Shown one piece after another: positions 34,248-42,233 of a DNA stretch of 64,000 bases; within the stretch, counting starts at the first letter, position 1; the number at the start of each line of letters is the position of its first letter. This DNA comes from Alphaproteobacteria bacterium UBA6324 (GTDB lineage: Bacteria > Pseudomonadota > Alphaproteobacteria > CAAGCB01 > CAG-977): contig DJSW01000007.1 in NCBI GenBank assembly GCA_002439085.1, positions 62,001-126,000 on the forward strand, written 5' to 3'. Position numbers and translations under genes: made by a program. The notes under the pieces were generated by a model. That model made no database searches and was not told the DNA's origin. It saw only the letters and a program-made list of their open reading frames with translations.

Positions 34248-35189
34248 TCATGCTTCGGGAAAACCGAACGTTTCGGAACGCGCGGGACAGGCGTCGTAAG
34301 TCCCCAGAACGTCCACGCTCAACGTGACGGCGCGCAGCTCTTCCAGCGTTTTTTTGCCTTTTTCGTCAAACCGGTTCATCGCCAGATCGACATAGAAAAC
34401 GGGTTCGGAATGATGGACGCCCGTCATATAGGTTTCCAGTTTCGTCATATTGATGTCGTGCGCCTGAAACACTTTCAACGCCTCGACCAGCGCGCCGGCG
34501 ACGTGACGGGTGCGGAACACCAGCGTCGTGATCGGGTGCGCGTGAATTTCGTCCGCGGTCAGCGGCGTTTTGCGCAAAAACAGGAAACGCGTCGTGTTGC
34601 CGGACTGGTCTTCGATGTTTTCCTTTAAAATCGTCATGCCGTAGCGCGCCGCGCCGGCCGGCGCGATCACCGCCACGTTCGGGATCATTTCCTGCGCCAG
34701 ATCGCGCGCCGCCCCCGCCGTGTCCCACGCCGCGCGCTGGCGGGCGTTCGGCAGGTTTTTCCACAGGAATTTCTGGCATTGCGCCAACCCCTGCGGATGC
34801 GACCGGACTTCGGCGATCTGGGATATGGCGCGGTCGATTTCCTGTTGCGTCGGCGCGCCGCGTTTCCATTCCAGCAATTCGTCCTCGGTCAAATTCTGGG
34901 GCGGCAGCCCGCGCACGAACTTTGTCGGCATCATCAGGCAATGGTGAATCGGCAGAAAGTATTCCCCAATAATCGACAGGGACGCTTCGGGCAGCAGGCT
35001 GTAAACCTCGGTCACGCGGCCGGCGGTGGAATTTTCGACCGGAATGACCGCGACATCCGCTTCGTCGTTCACGACGGACTGCATCGCGTCGCTGAACGAC
35101 AGACAGCTGCGGTGGATGGCGTCCGGAAAGCATTTTTCGCACGTCATCAATGAAAAGCAGCCGATGATTCCCTGATATGTGACTTTCAT
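34248..35189 (-). CDS. pheA: Prephenate dehydratase
   Basis: This is a 313-residue monofunctional enzyme for phenylalanine synthesis (prephenate to phenylpyruvate). The PDT domain ends in the catalytic SGNTTRFLFL, and an ACT regulatory domain (about residues 210-285) carries HDINMTKLETY for Phe binding. The usual N-terminal substrate motif reads YQGIIGCFS here; it keeps the Gly and Ser positions but differs from the common GPxGTYS form. A segment of about 30 residues around LPPQNLTEDELLEWKRG is longer than usual. The start ATG overlaps the tyrA stop by 4 bases; AAAGGACAAG is upstream. Confidence 0.93.
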   Translation of the reverse strand: MKVTYQGIIGCFSLMTCEKCFPDAIHRSCLSFSDAMQSVVNDEADVAVIPVENSTAGRVTEVYSLLPEASLSIIGEYFLPIHHCLMMPTKFVRGLPPQNLTEDELLEWKRGAPTQQEIDRAISQIAEVRSHPQGLAQCQKFLWKNLPNARQRAAWDTAGAARDLAQEMIPNVAVIAPAGAARYGMTILKENIEDQSGNTTRFLFLRKTPLTADEIHAHPITTLVFRTRHVAGALVEALKVFQAHDINMTKLETYMTGVHHSEPVFYVDLAMNRFDEKGKKTLEELRAVTLSVDVLGTYDACPARSETFGFPEA

Positions 35190-36109
35190 TTTTTCTTGTC
35201 CTTTAGCAGCAGTTTTTCGTTTTCGGGCTGATCCTGACGCGCGTCGATGACTTCGCGGCGGATGCGGCGGGTGCGCGTGAACCAATCTTGCAGCGTGCGG
35301 CCGTCATGGCGGCGGATCGCCTTTTGCAAAACGGTCAAGTCTTCGCAAAAACGCTGCAGACAATCCAGCACCGCGTCCGTGTTGTTCAGAAAAATGTCCC
35401 GCCACATCACGGGGTCGGATCCCGCGATGCGCGTAAAGTCGCGAAAACCGCCGGCCGCGTATTTGATCACGTCCGCGCCCGTGTCTTTTTCCATATCGTC
35501 CGCCGTCCCAACGATCGTATAGGCGATCAAATGCGGCAGGTGCGACATCAACGCCATCACCCTGTCGTGGCGTTCGGGGGACATTTCCTCGACCTTCATT
35601 CCCGCCGATTCCCAAACGGCGCGCACCGTTTCGACGGCCGCCGCGTCCGTTTTTTCCGTCGGCGTCAGAATGCACCAGCGTCCCTCGAACAATTCGGCGA
35701 ACCCGTTTTCGGGTCCCGATTTTTCCGTTCCGGCGACGGGGTGGGCGGGAACAAAGCGCACGTCGGGACGCACGACCGGCGCCGTTTGCGCGACGATTTC
35801 CGCCTTGACCGACCCGACATCCGTCACGATCGCCCCCGATTTCAGCGCGGGCATGAAATCCGCGACCGTTCGCGCAATCGCCCCGACCGGCGTGCAAACG
35901 AAAACGATGTCGGCGTCCGCGACCGCATCGGCCGGATTTTCAAAAGCCCGATCGACCACGCCCAAAGCGACCGCCGTATCGCGCGTTTTTTCCGACCGCG
36001 CCGCGCCCGTGATTTCGTCCGCCATTTTATGCGCACGCAACACCCGCGCCAGCGACGACCCGATCAGCCCGACGCCGACGACAGCCGCTTTGTGAAAATG
36101 AACCGTCAT
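35186..36109 (-). CDS. tyrA: Prephenate/arogenate dehydrogenase
   Basis: This 307-residue NAD(P)-dependent enzyme works in tyrosine synthesis. The Rossmann motif is VVGVGLIGSSLARVL at residues of about 10-24. VCTPVGAI, DVGSVKAEIV, FVPAHPVAGTEKSGPENG (catalytic His) and MSHLPHLIAY are the family blocks. There is no fused chorismate mutase or ACT domain, so this is the short (TyrC-like) form. It is the first gene of the tyrA-pheA-apt operon, with AAGGAG before its start and a TATAAT box further upstream. Confidence 0.94.
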   Translation of the reverse strand: MTVHFHKAAVVGVGLIGSSLARVLRAHKMADEITGAARSEKTRDTAVALGVVDRAFENPADAVADADIVFVCTPVGAIARTVADFMPALKSGAIVTDVGSVKAEIVAQTAPVVRPDVRFVPAHPVAGTEKSGPENGFAELFEGRWCILTPTEKTDAAAVETVRAVWESAGMKVEEMSPERHDRVMALMSHLPHLIAYTIVGTADDMEKDTGADVIKYAAGGFRDFTRIAGSDPVMWRDIFLNNTDAVLDCLQRFCEDLTVLQKAIRRHDGRTLQDWFTRTRRIRREVIDARQDQPENEKLLLKDKKK

Positions 36110-36133
36110 CCCGACTCCTTTAAAATTTTTTTC

Positions 36134-36161
36134 ATTATACGCGTAAGAAATATGCTTTCAG
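36134..36161 (-). promoter_or_regulatory. Probable promoter of tyrA-pheA-apt
   Basis: On the minus strand a perfect TATAAT (36134-36139) lies 25 bases upstream of the tyrA start. The best -35 is CTGAAA (36156-36161) with a 16-base spacer, a partial match. Confidence 0.5.
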
Positions 36162-36213
36162 AAACACTTTTTTGCGTTAATCTGAAAAAAAGCAACAGTA
36201 AAAGGATTTTTTC

Positions 36214-36933
36214 ATGACGGGGATTTTCTGGGCGGCCGAAGTGGTCGCGTTCATCCTGTTTTTTCCGGTTCCCCTTTTCGCCCGCCGGTTCGGAAAATTC
36301 CTGCCCGCCGACGCGGGAACGGCGTTGGTGCGGTCGTTCCACATTCCCCGTTTTGCCGCATCGAACTCCCCCGTTTTAAGGGCGCGGCGCAAACGTTTGT
36401 GGGCGCGGCTGCTGGGCGCGGGGGCGTTGTGGGGCGTCGCGGGCGCGGCGTTTTTGTATTTCCTGTTCGCGGCGGGATACCCGTTGGCTTTGCTGGTTTT
36501 GCTGTGGCTGGGCGCGCTGATGGCCTGTGTTGACGAAAGGCTGCACCTGTTGCCCGACGTGCTGACCGTTCCTTTGCTGATCGCCGGATTTTTCGCCGCC
36601 GCCAATTTTTGCGGCATCGTCACCGCCGGCGAATCCGCGGCGGGCGCGGTGTTCGGGTTTGCCCTGCCGACCGTCACGGCCGCGATCATGACGCCGTTTT
36701 TGCCGCGGTCGCTGGGCGGCGGAGATTTTAAAATGATGACCGCGCTGGGGGCGTGGCTGGGCGTCGCGGGACTGGCCGTCGCCGTTTTGGCGTCCGTCGT
36801 GTTTTTCATCCTGATTGCGGCCGCGCACAAAAATCGCGAAGGCCCCTATGGCGCGTCGCTGTTTTTAGGGACGCTGACGGTTCTGGTTTTGCGGTGTTTT
36901 GAACCGGCGGCGTTTTTATTCGTCGTCGTCTAA
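36214..36933 (+). CDS. Type 4 prepilin peptidase (A24 family)
   Basis: This is a 239-residue polytopic membrane aspartic protease that removes leader peptides from prepilins or pseudopilins. The catalytic aspartates are Asp107 in ACVDERLHLLPD and Asp171 in GGGDFK. Unlike classical PilD it has no four-Cys methyltransferase domain; the N-terminal segment is short and Cys-free. No pilin or secretion genes occur in the window. AAAAGGA precedes the start. Its last 18 bases overlap the end of the convergent cyclic-nucleotide-binding/TPR gene. Confidence 0.87.
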   Translation: MTGIFWAAEVVAFILFFPVPLFARRFGKFLPADAGTALVRSFHIPRFAASNSPVLRARRKRLWARLLGAGALWGVAGAAFLYFLFAAGYPLALLVLLWLGALMACVDERLHLLPDVLTVPLLIAGFFAAANFCGIVTAGESAAGAVFGFALPTVTAAIMTPFLPRSLGGGDFKMMTALGAWLGVAGLAVAVLASVVFFILIAAAHKNREGPYGASLFLGTLTVLVLRCFEPAAFLFVVV

Positions 36934-38937
36934 TTCCTCGAACACGGCGATGCGTTCAAAGGTCAGCGGTTCATCGGCGGAAATGTCCGCGCTTGCGTCC
37001 GTTTCGCCGTCGTCGTTCAAAATGTCGTCCAGCCAGTTTTTATTCTTTTCCAATTCCTTTTCCGTGCGCGCCAACGCCCGTTCCGCGCGTTTCAGGTTGC
37101 TGTCGGCGACATCGGCCATCCGGCGCGCCCCCGCCTTGTCGTAAATTTGCAAAGCGTCAGAAAACACTTCGACCGCGCGGCGCAGCAGATCGGGCTTGCC
37201 GCCCTCTCTGTCCGACAACAGGAACAGCGCCGACGCCAGATTGTTGCACGCCCGCCCGAACAGCATCGGATGTTCGTCCCTGTCCAGAACGCTCAGCTCT
37301 TTTTCATACAGTTCGACCGCCTTTTTCAACAGCGTCGTTTTCGTGCTGTAGGATGAAAACAGCTGCATCGTGCGCGCCAACCCGTTGACCGTGTCCGCCC
37401 ATCGTTCGACATCGCCCGACGGTTTCAACACTTTCAACGCGTCGCGGTACGCCGTCATCGCGGCGGAAAAATCCTCGCCGTCGCCGGTTTGCAGGGCGAT
37501 TTTCTGGCGCACGTTGCCGATGCGCAAATTCAGATCGGCAAAAGCGTCCGGCTGATATTTTTCCGAAACCGCCGACAACCCTTTGCGGAACGTTTCCTCG
37601 GCGACTTTAAAGGCTTCGACGCTGTCGCGGCGTTCGCCCTCCAACTGGCGCAGCAACCCGACCTGACGGTTGACGAACACATATTCGGGCGCGTGCGCCG
37701 GCAGCAGGGTCAACGCCTGTTCGTACAGTGCGGCGGCCTGATTTTGACGATTTTCCTCGGGTGTCACAAAGCTGAGCCACGACAGGACGTTCGCGAACGC
37801 CGTCAAATCGACGGCCTGTTCCTCCGGCGTCAAACCGACCATCGGCTTTGACGCGTAAGCGGCGACTTCGCCGATCAGGGACGGCACGAACAGCCGCAGC
37901 AGCTGTTCGTGTTCCAACCGCGTCGGCGTCAGCGCGCACACCGTGAATATTTTCAGCATCGTTTTTTGCTCGTCGCTCATCCGCACGGGCAGGAAAAAGC
38001 GCGTTCCGGCGGAAAACTGCGCGCTTTCATTGCCGGAAACCGGCCGCACCGTGTGAAACTCCAACACCCGCCCCGCGTTGTCCAAAACGGCGTACAGCCC
38101 CGCGTCCGCCGTATGCTGTTCCAACCACGCGCGCACCTGCATCGCCCCGCGGCGGGCGTCGGAATCGGCAACAGCCTTGTCAACGACCGTGACTTGCATA
38201 TTCGGAATTTGGCGCAAAGTGCGGAAAATGTCGTCGCGCACGGATCCGTCGTCGTCGCCCGCGATACTGGCCAGCAAAACGACCGCGCCAAACGACGGGG
38301 TTTCGTCCGTCCCCTCGCGCAGCCATTCGCGGATCGGCGATTTTTTTATCTCAGCCGGTAAAACGACCGGCTTTAAAACAACGGAAGCTACGGCCGATTT
38401 CGGTTTTTCCACATGAACCAAAGCGGACGATTTTTCCTTAACCGCCGCGGCTTTATCCTCTTCATCCGGCCGGTCCGTCCGCGTCACCGCCGTTGACCGG
38501 CCGCGGCGCGGGGCAACGGAACGCGGCGAACGCCCCGACCTGCGCACGGGCTTTTCCTCCTCCTCTTCGTCATCGCCGAAACTGAACGAAAAGTCGTCGT
38601 CATCGCCGTCGTCAAAAGACGCGGACACTTTGGCGGGCGCGCCGGCCGACGGCGACAGCTCGCCCGACCGCTGCAGCCGTTCGATGTATTCGTCCGCGGT
38701 TTGCACGGTGACGGTCAGGTCCGTCACCGCCCGCGCCGCCGTGTCGTAAGCCCCCTCCAACACGCTGTTCGCGCCCAACAGGTCGTCTTCGCCCTTGCGC
38801 CCCAAAACGCGCGCCCTGCCGTTAATTTCATAGAACAGCTCCGCCTTGCCGGAAACGATCGTGTAAACCGATGTGCACGGATCGCCCTGTTTGAACAGAA
38901 CGTCGCCGGCGGAAAAAGTTATTTCTTTTTTTGGCAT
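36916..38937 (-). CDS. Cyclic-nucleotide-binding domain protein with acidic linker and TPR-like repeats
   Basis: This 673-residue protein has an unusual architecture. Residues of about 1-90 form a Crp-like cyclic-nucleotide-binding domain (FSAGDVLFKQGDPCTSVYTI, DLLGANSVLEG) with no DNA-binding helix-turn-helix. A low-complexity linker (about 95-200) is first acidic, then Arg/Ser-rich. A middle alpha/beta domain (about 205-400) follows, then a helical TPR-like region (about 400-640) and an acidic end. There is no signal peptide, so it is probably cytoplasmic. I do not recognise the middle domain. It may be a cyclic-nucleotide or second-messenger responsive scaffold. The start at 38937 has AGGGGCGC upstream. 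Confidence 0.72.
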   Translation of the reverse strand: MPKKEITFSAGDVLFKQGDPCTSVYTIVSGKAELFYEINGRARVLGRKGEDDLLGANSVLEGAYDTAARAVTDLTVTVQTADEYIERLQRSGELSPSAGAPAKVSASFDDGDDDDFSFSFGDDEEEEEKPVRRSGRSPRSVAPRRGRSTAVTRTDRPDEEDKAAAVKEKSSALVHVEKPKSAVASVVLKPVVLPAEIKKSPIREWLREGTDETPSFGAVVLLASIAGDDDGSVRDDIFRTLRQIPNMQVTVVDKAVADSDARRGAMQVRAWLEQHTADAGLYAVLDNAGRVLEFHTVRPVSGNESAQFSAGTRFFLPVRMSDEQKTMLKIFTVCALTPTRLEHEQLLRLFVPSLIGEVAAYASKPMVGLTPEEQAVDLTAFANVLSWLSFVTPEENRQNQAAALYEQALTLLPAHAPEYVFVNRQVGLLRQLEGERRDSVEAFKVAEETFRKGLSAVSEKYQPDAFADLNLRIGNVRQKIALQTGDGEDFSAAMTAYRDALKVLKPSGDVERWADTVNGLARTMQLFSSYSTKTTLLKKAVELYEKELSVLDRDEHPMLFGRACNNLASALFLLSDREGGKPDLLRRAVEVFSDALQIYDKAGARRMADVADSNLKRAERALARTEKELEKNKNWLDDILNDDGETDASADISADEPLTFERIAVFEELDDDE

Positions 38938-38999
38938 TTGCGCCCCTGTCGTGTTAAAAACGTTTTCATGCAGTTTAAAAGAGGTTGAACACAAACGCC

Positions 39000-40193
39000 A
39001 TGAAAAATACAAATTATCCCGTCGTCAAAATGAAACAAGGGTGCGCCAAACGCGCGAAATCCGGCAGTCCGTGGGTTTTCTCGAACGAAATCGACATGAC
39101 CGCCGAAACCAAAAACATCCCCGCGGGGACGTTGGTTCGCCTGCATGACGCGACCGACACGTTTATCGGAGTCGGTTCGTTCAATCCCCATTCGCTGATT
39201 TCGTTCCGCAAAATGGCGGCCGATCCGCAAACCGCGATCGACGCCGCTTTCTTTGCCAAAAAATTCCGCCGGTGCGTCACGCTGCGCGACGCGCTGGTCA
39301 ATTCGCCGTTTTACCGCATGGTTCATTCCGAAGGCGACGGCCTGCCGGGGTTGATCATCGACCGGTTCGACGACGTTGTCGCCTGCCAGCTGAACACGGC
39401 GGGGACGGACGCGTTGAAAAACGAAATCGTCGCCGCGCTGGATGAAGTGCTGCGCCCGTCCTGCATCGTTTTGCGCGCCGAAAGCTCCGCCCGCGCGCTG
39501 GAGGGGCTGAATCCGCTGTACGAAGTGGCCAAAGGAATCCTGCCCGACGTTGTCCCCGTGCGCGAAAACGGCATCTCCTTTTTCGCCGATTTAAAAGAAG
39601 GACAGAAAACCGGATGGTTTTACGACCAGCGCGAAAACCGTTCCTTTGTCGGCCGTTTGGCGCCGAACAAACGGTGCATCGACTTTTACACCTACGCGGG
39701 CGGTTTCGCCCTGCACACGGGAATCGGCCACGCCAAAGAGGTTATCGGCGTCGATCGTTCCGAATCCGCTTTGGCGTTGGCGCAAATGGCGGCGAAAGCC
39801 AACGGATTGCAGGACAAATGTTCGTGGATCAGGGACAACGCTTTCGACGTTTTGGAAAATATGAACAAAGACAAGGAAAAATTCGGCGTCGTGATTTGCG
39901 ATCCCCCCGCTTTCGCCAAAGTCAAAAAAGACATTCAGGCCGGTTTGCGCGGATACCGCAAAGTCGCCCGTCTGGCCGCCGGATTGGTGGAAAAAGACGG
40001 CATTCTGGCGTTGGGATCGTGTTCGCACCACGTCAAACCCGACGAGTTTTTCACCGAATGTATGCGCGGATTGACCGAAGCCGGCAAAACCGGCCGCGTC
40101 ATTTTGCAGGCCGGCGCGGGTCCCGACCACCCCGTCCACCCGCTGCTGCCCGAAACGGCGTATCTGAAAATGCTGGTCTGCCAGATCGATTGA
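39000..40193 (+). CDS. Class I SAM-dependent rRNA methyltransferase, RlmI family
   Basis: This 397-residue protein resembles RlmI, which methylates a cytosine (m5C) of 23S rRNA. An N-terminal PUA domain (KMKQGCAKRAKSGSPWVFSNE) precedes an EEHEE-like domain and the methyltransferase domain, with IDFYTYAGGFALHTG (SAM binding), VICDPPAFAK and GSCSHHV carrying the catalytic Cys. The start is uncertain. ATG 39000 gives the family N-terminus but its ribosome site is distant; TTG 38985 is an alternative. It is divergent from the cyclic-nucleotide-binding gene and ends in a terminator. Confidence 0.9.
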   Translation: MKNTNYPVVKMKQGCAKRAKSGSPWVFSNEIDMTAETKNIPAGTLVRLHDATDTFIGVGSFNPHSLISFRKMAADPQTAIDAAFFAKKFRRCVTLRDALVNSPFYRMVHSEGDGLPGLIIDRFDDVVACQLNTAGTDALKNEIVAALDEVLRPSCIVLRAESSARALEGLNPLYEVAKGILPDVVPVRENGISFFADLKEGQKTGWFYDQRENRSFVGRLAPNKRCIDFYTYAGGFALHTGIGHAKEVIGVDRSESALALAQMAAKANGLQDKCSWIRDNAFDVLENMNKDKEKFGVVICDPPAFAKVKKDIQAGLRGYRKVARLAAGLVEKDGILALGSCSHHVKPDEFFTECMRGLTEAGKTGRVILQAGAGPDHPVHPLLPETAYLKMLVCQID

Positions 40194-40210
40194 TCCGCAA
40201 CCGGTTTGAA

Positions 40211-40240
40211 AAGGGAGGCTTCGCGCCTCCTTTTTCTTTT
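40211..40240 (+). terminator. Intrinsic terminator after the RlmI-type gene
   Basis: GGAGGC and GCCTCC (within 40215-40230) form a short hairpin, followed by TTTTTCTTTT. It lies 20 bases after the stop codon and just before the MerR-type promoter. Confidence 0.85.
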
Positions 40241-40252
40241 GCAAAAAAATTC

Positions 40253-40283
40253 TTGACTTAAAGTTCACTTTAAAATTTATCCT
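40253..40283 (+). promoter_or_regulatory. MerR-type operator/promoter of the AKR-lar operon
   Basis: The -35 TTGACT (40253-40258) and -10 TATCCT (40278-40283) are separated by 19 bases, too long for a normal promoter. The spacer holds a perfect palindrome, TTAAAGT-TC-ACTTTAA (40258-40273). A palindrome in a 19-base spacer is the hallmark of promoters activated by MerR-family regulators, which untwist the DNA. No MerR gene is in the window. Confidence 0.6.
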
Positions 40284-40312
40284 GTTTGCATATCATCCTT
40301 GGAGGTTTCGAT

Positions 40313-41551
40313 ATGAACAGAAGACAATTTTTGATGAGCACGCTGGCCACGTTCGCCCTGACCGCCCTGCCCAAATTGACGCTGGCGGAAACGATCCCCG
40401 TTTCCCAATCGGTCAAAGACAAGATCAATCCCAAAAACAAACTGGGGTTCGGGTTTATGCGTCTGCCGCTGAAAAATCCGGACGACCAGACGGCCATCGA
40501 CTATGAAACGCTGAACAAAATGGTGGACACGTTCATGGAACGCGGGTTCACCTATTTCGACACCGCGTGGATGTACATGGGATACGAAAGCGAAGTCGCC
40601 ATTCGCGAATCGGTGGTCAAACGCCACCCGCGCAATACCTTCACCGTCGCCAGTAAGCTGCCCGCCGGTTATTTGAAAAGCGCGGAGGACCGCGAAACCA
40701 TTTTCAACAAACAGCTGGAAAAAACGGGGCTGGATTATTTCGATTACTATCTGGTTCACAACGTCAACGCGACGACTTTGCCCAACGTTGACAAATACGA
40801 TTGCTTCGGTTTCATCGCGCAAAAGAAAAAAGAAGGCAAAATCAAAAACATCGGTTTTTCGTTCCATGACAAGGCCGATTTGCTGGAACAAGTGCTGAAA
40901 GCCCACCCCGAAGTCGATTTCGTCCAGCTGCAAATCAACTACATCGATTGGGACAACCCCGGCATCCAATCGCGCAAATGCTATGAAATCGCGCAGAAAT
41001 ACAACAAACCCGTCGTCGTCATGGAACCCGTCAAGGGCGGTTCGCTGGCCATGGTGCCCCCGTCGGTGGAAAAGATTTTCAAGGACGCCGAACCCGATAT
41101 GTCCGTCGCGTCGTGGGCGATTCGCTACGTCGCTTCCCTGCCCGGCGTCATGATGGTTTTAAGCGGCATGAGCAATATGGAACAGTTGCTGGACAACACG
41201 TCCTATATGCAGAACTTCAAACCGCTGGACGACGCGGAAACGCGCACGATCGAAAAAGCGGTCAAAACGCTGCACGACGAAATCGCGATCCCCTGCACGG
41301 CGTGCTGGTACTGCGTCGAATTCTGCCCGATGAAAATCGCGATCCCCGACTATTTCGCGCTTTACAACGCGGAAAAACAGGAACGTTCCGACAAACCGTT
41401 CAACGCCCAGCGCGTGTATTACGCCAACCTGATCAAGGAACACGGCAAGGCGTCGTCCTGCATCGGGTGCAGAATGTGCGAAAAGCATTGCCCGCAGCAC
41501 ATTGAAATCAGCCAATGGATGAAAGAAGTCGCCAAAACGTTCGAGGGGTGA
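40313..41551 (+). CDS. Aldo/keto reductase with C-terminal 2x[4Fe-4S] domain and Tat-like leader
   Basis: This 412-residue protein is an aldo/keto reductase (AKR) of the ferredoxin-fused class. It starts MNRRQFLMSTLATFALTALP, a twin-arginine-type leader, so it may be exported folded with its clusters. The AKR barrel keeps FDTAWMYMGYE (catalytic Asp and Tyr) and the Lys/His equivalents (SKLPAGY, DYYLVHN). The C-terminus has two cluster motifs: Cys328/331/334/338 (CTACWYCVEFCP) and Cys383/386/389/393 (CIGCRMCEKHCP). The substrate is unknown. GGAGG precedes the start. It is the first gene of a seven-gene operon; larB follows after 4 bases. Confidence 0.88.
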   Translation: MNRRQFLMSTLATFALTALPKLTLAETIPVSQSVKDKINPKNKLGFGFMRLPLKNPDDQTAIDYETLNKMVDTFMERGFTYFDTAWMYMGYESEVAIRESVVKRHPRNTFTVASKLPAGYLKSAEDRETIFNKQLEKTGLDYFDYYLVHNVNATTLPNVDKYDCFGFIAQKKKEGKIKNIGFSFHDKADLLEQVLKAHPEVDFVQLQINYIDWDNPGIQSRKCYEIAQKYNKPVVVMEPVKGGSLAMVPPSVEKIFKDAEPDMSVASWAIRYVASLPGVMMVLSGMSNMEQLLDNTSYMQNFKPLDDAETRTIEKAVKTLHDEIAIPCTACWYCVEFCPMKIAIPDYFALYNAEKQERSDKPFNAQRVYYANLIKEHGKASSCIGCRMCEKHCPQHIEISQWMKEVAKTFEG

Positions 41552-41555
41552 AACC

Positions 41556-42233
41556 ATGACGGACAACGCGTTTGAAGATTTGGGATTCGCCAAGCTGGAC
41601 ACGACCCGCGCCGACCGCACGGGATTGCCCGAAACCGTTTATTGCGCGGGCAAAACGAACGAACAGCTGGCGGAAATACTGGCGGCTTTTGCGAACAAGG
41701 GCTGTCGGGTTCTGGGAACACGCTGTTCGCCCGAACAAGCGGCTTTCGTCAAATCGGCGGGCGTGGCGGCGCGGTACGACGCCGTTTCCCGCACCATCGC
41801 GCTGAACACCGGCGAACAAAAACGCCTGAACGGACGGATCGCCGTGTGCACGGGCGGAACGGCCGACCTGCCCGTCGCCGAGGAAGCCGCCGTCTGCGCC
41901 GCTTTTTTCGGGGCGGCGGTTGACCGGCACTTTGACGTCGGCGTCGCGGGCATCCACCGTTTGCTGTCGAAAATCGACGCGATCCGTCAAGCCGACGTCG
42001 TCATCGCCGTCGCCGGCATGGAAGGCGCGCTGGCAAGCGTCGTCGCCGGATTGGTGGACGCGCCCGTCATCGCCGTGCCGACATCGGTCGGTTACGGCGC
42101 GTCGTTTCACGGGCTGGCGGCGTTATTGACCATGCTGAATTCCTGTGCCGAAGGGATTTCCGTCGTCAACATCGACAACGGTTTCGGCGCGGCGGTGCAG
42201 GCGTGCAAAATTTTGCAAAGGATTCACAAATGA
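41556..42233 (+). CDS. larB: Nickel-pincer cofactor biosynthesis protein LarB
   Basis: This 225-residue protein is the LarB family enzyme, which carboxylates and hydrolyses nicotinic acid adenine dinucleotide to pyridinium-3,5-biscarboxylic acid mononucleotide, the first step of nickel-pincer nucleotide synthesis. The C-terminal part resembles PurE, with CTGGTADLPVAEEA, GMEGALASVVAGLV and VGYGASFHGLAALLTMLNSC as strong family motifs. It overlaps larC by 4 bases. The same operon encodes the two remaining pathway enzymes. Confidence 0.94.
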   Translation: MTDNAFEDLGFAKLDTTRADRTGLPETVYCAGKTNEQLAEILAAFANKGCRVLGTRCSPEQAAFVKSAGVAARYDAVSRTIALNTGEQKRLNGRIAVCTGGTADLPVAEEAAVCAAFFGAAVDRHFDVGVAGIHRLLSKIDAIRQADVVIAVAGMEGALASVVAGLVDAPVIAVPTSVGYGASFHGLAALLTMLNSCAEGISVVNIDNGFGAAVQACKILQRIHK

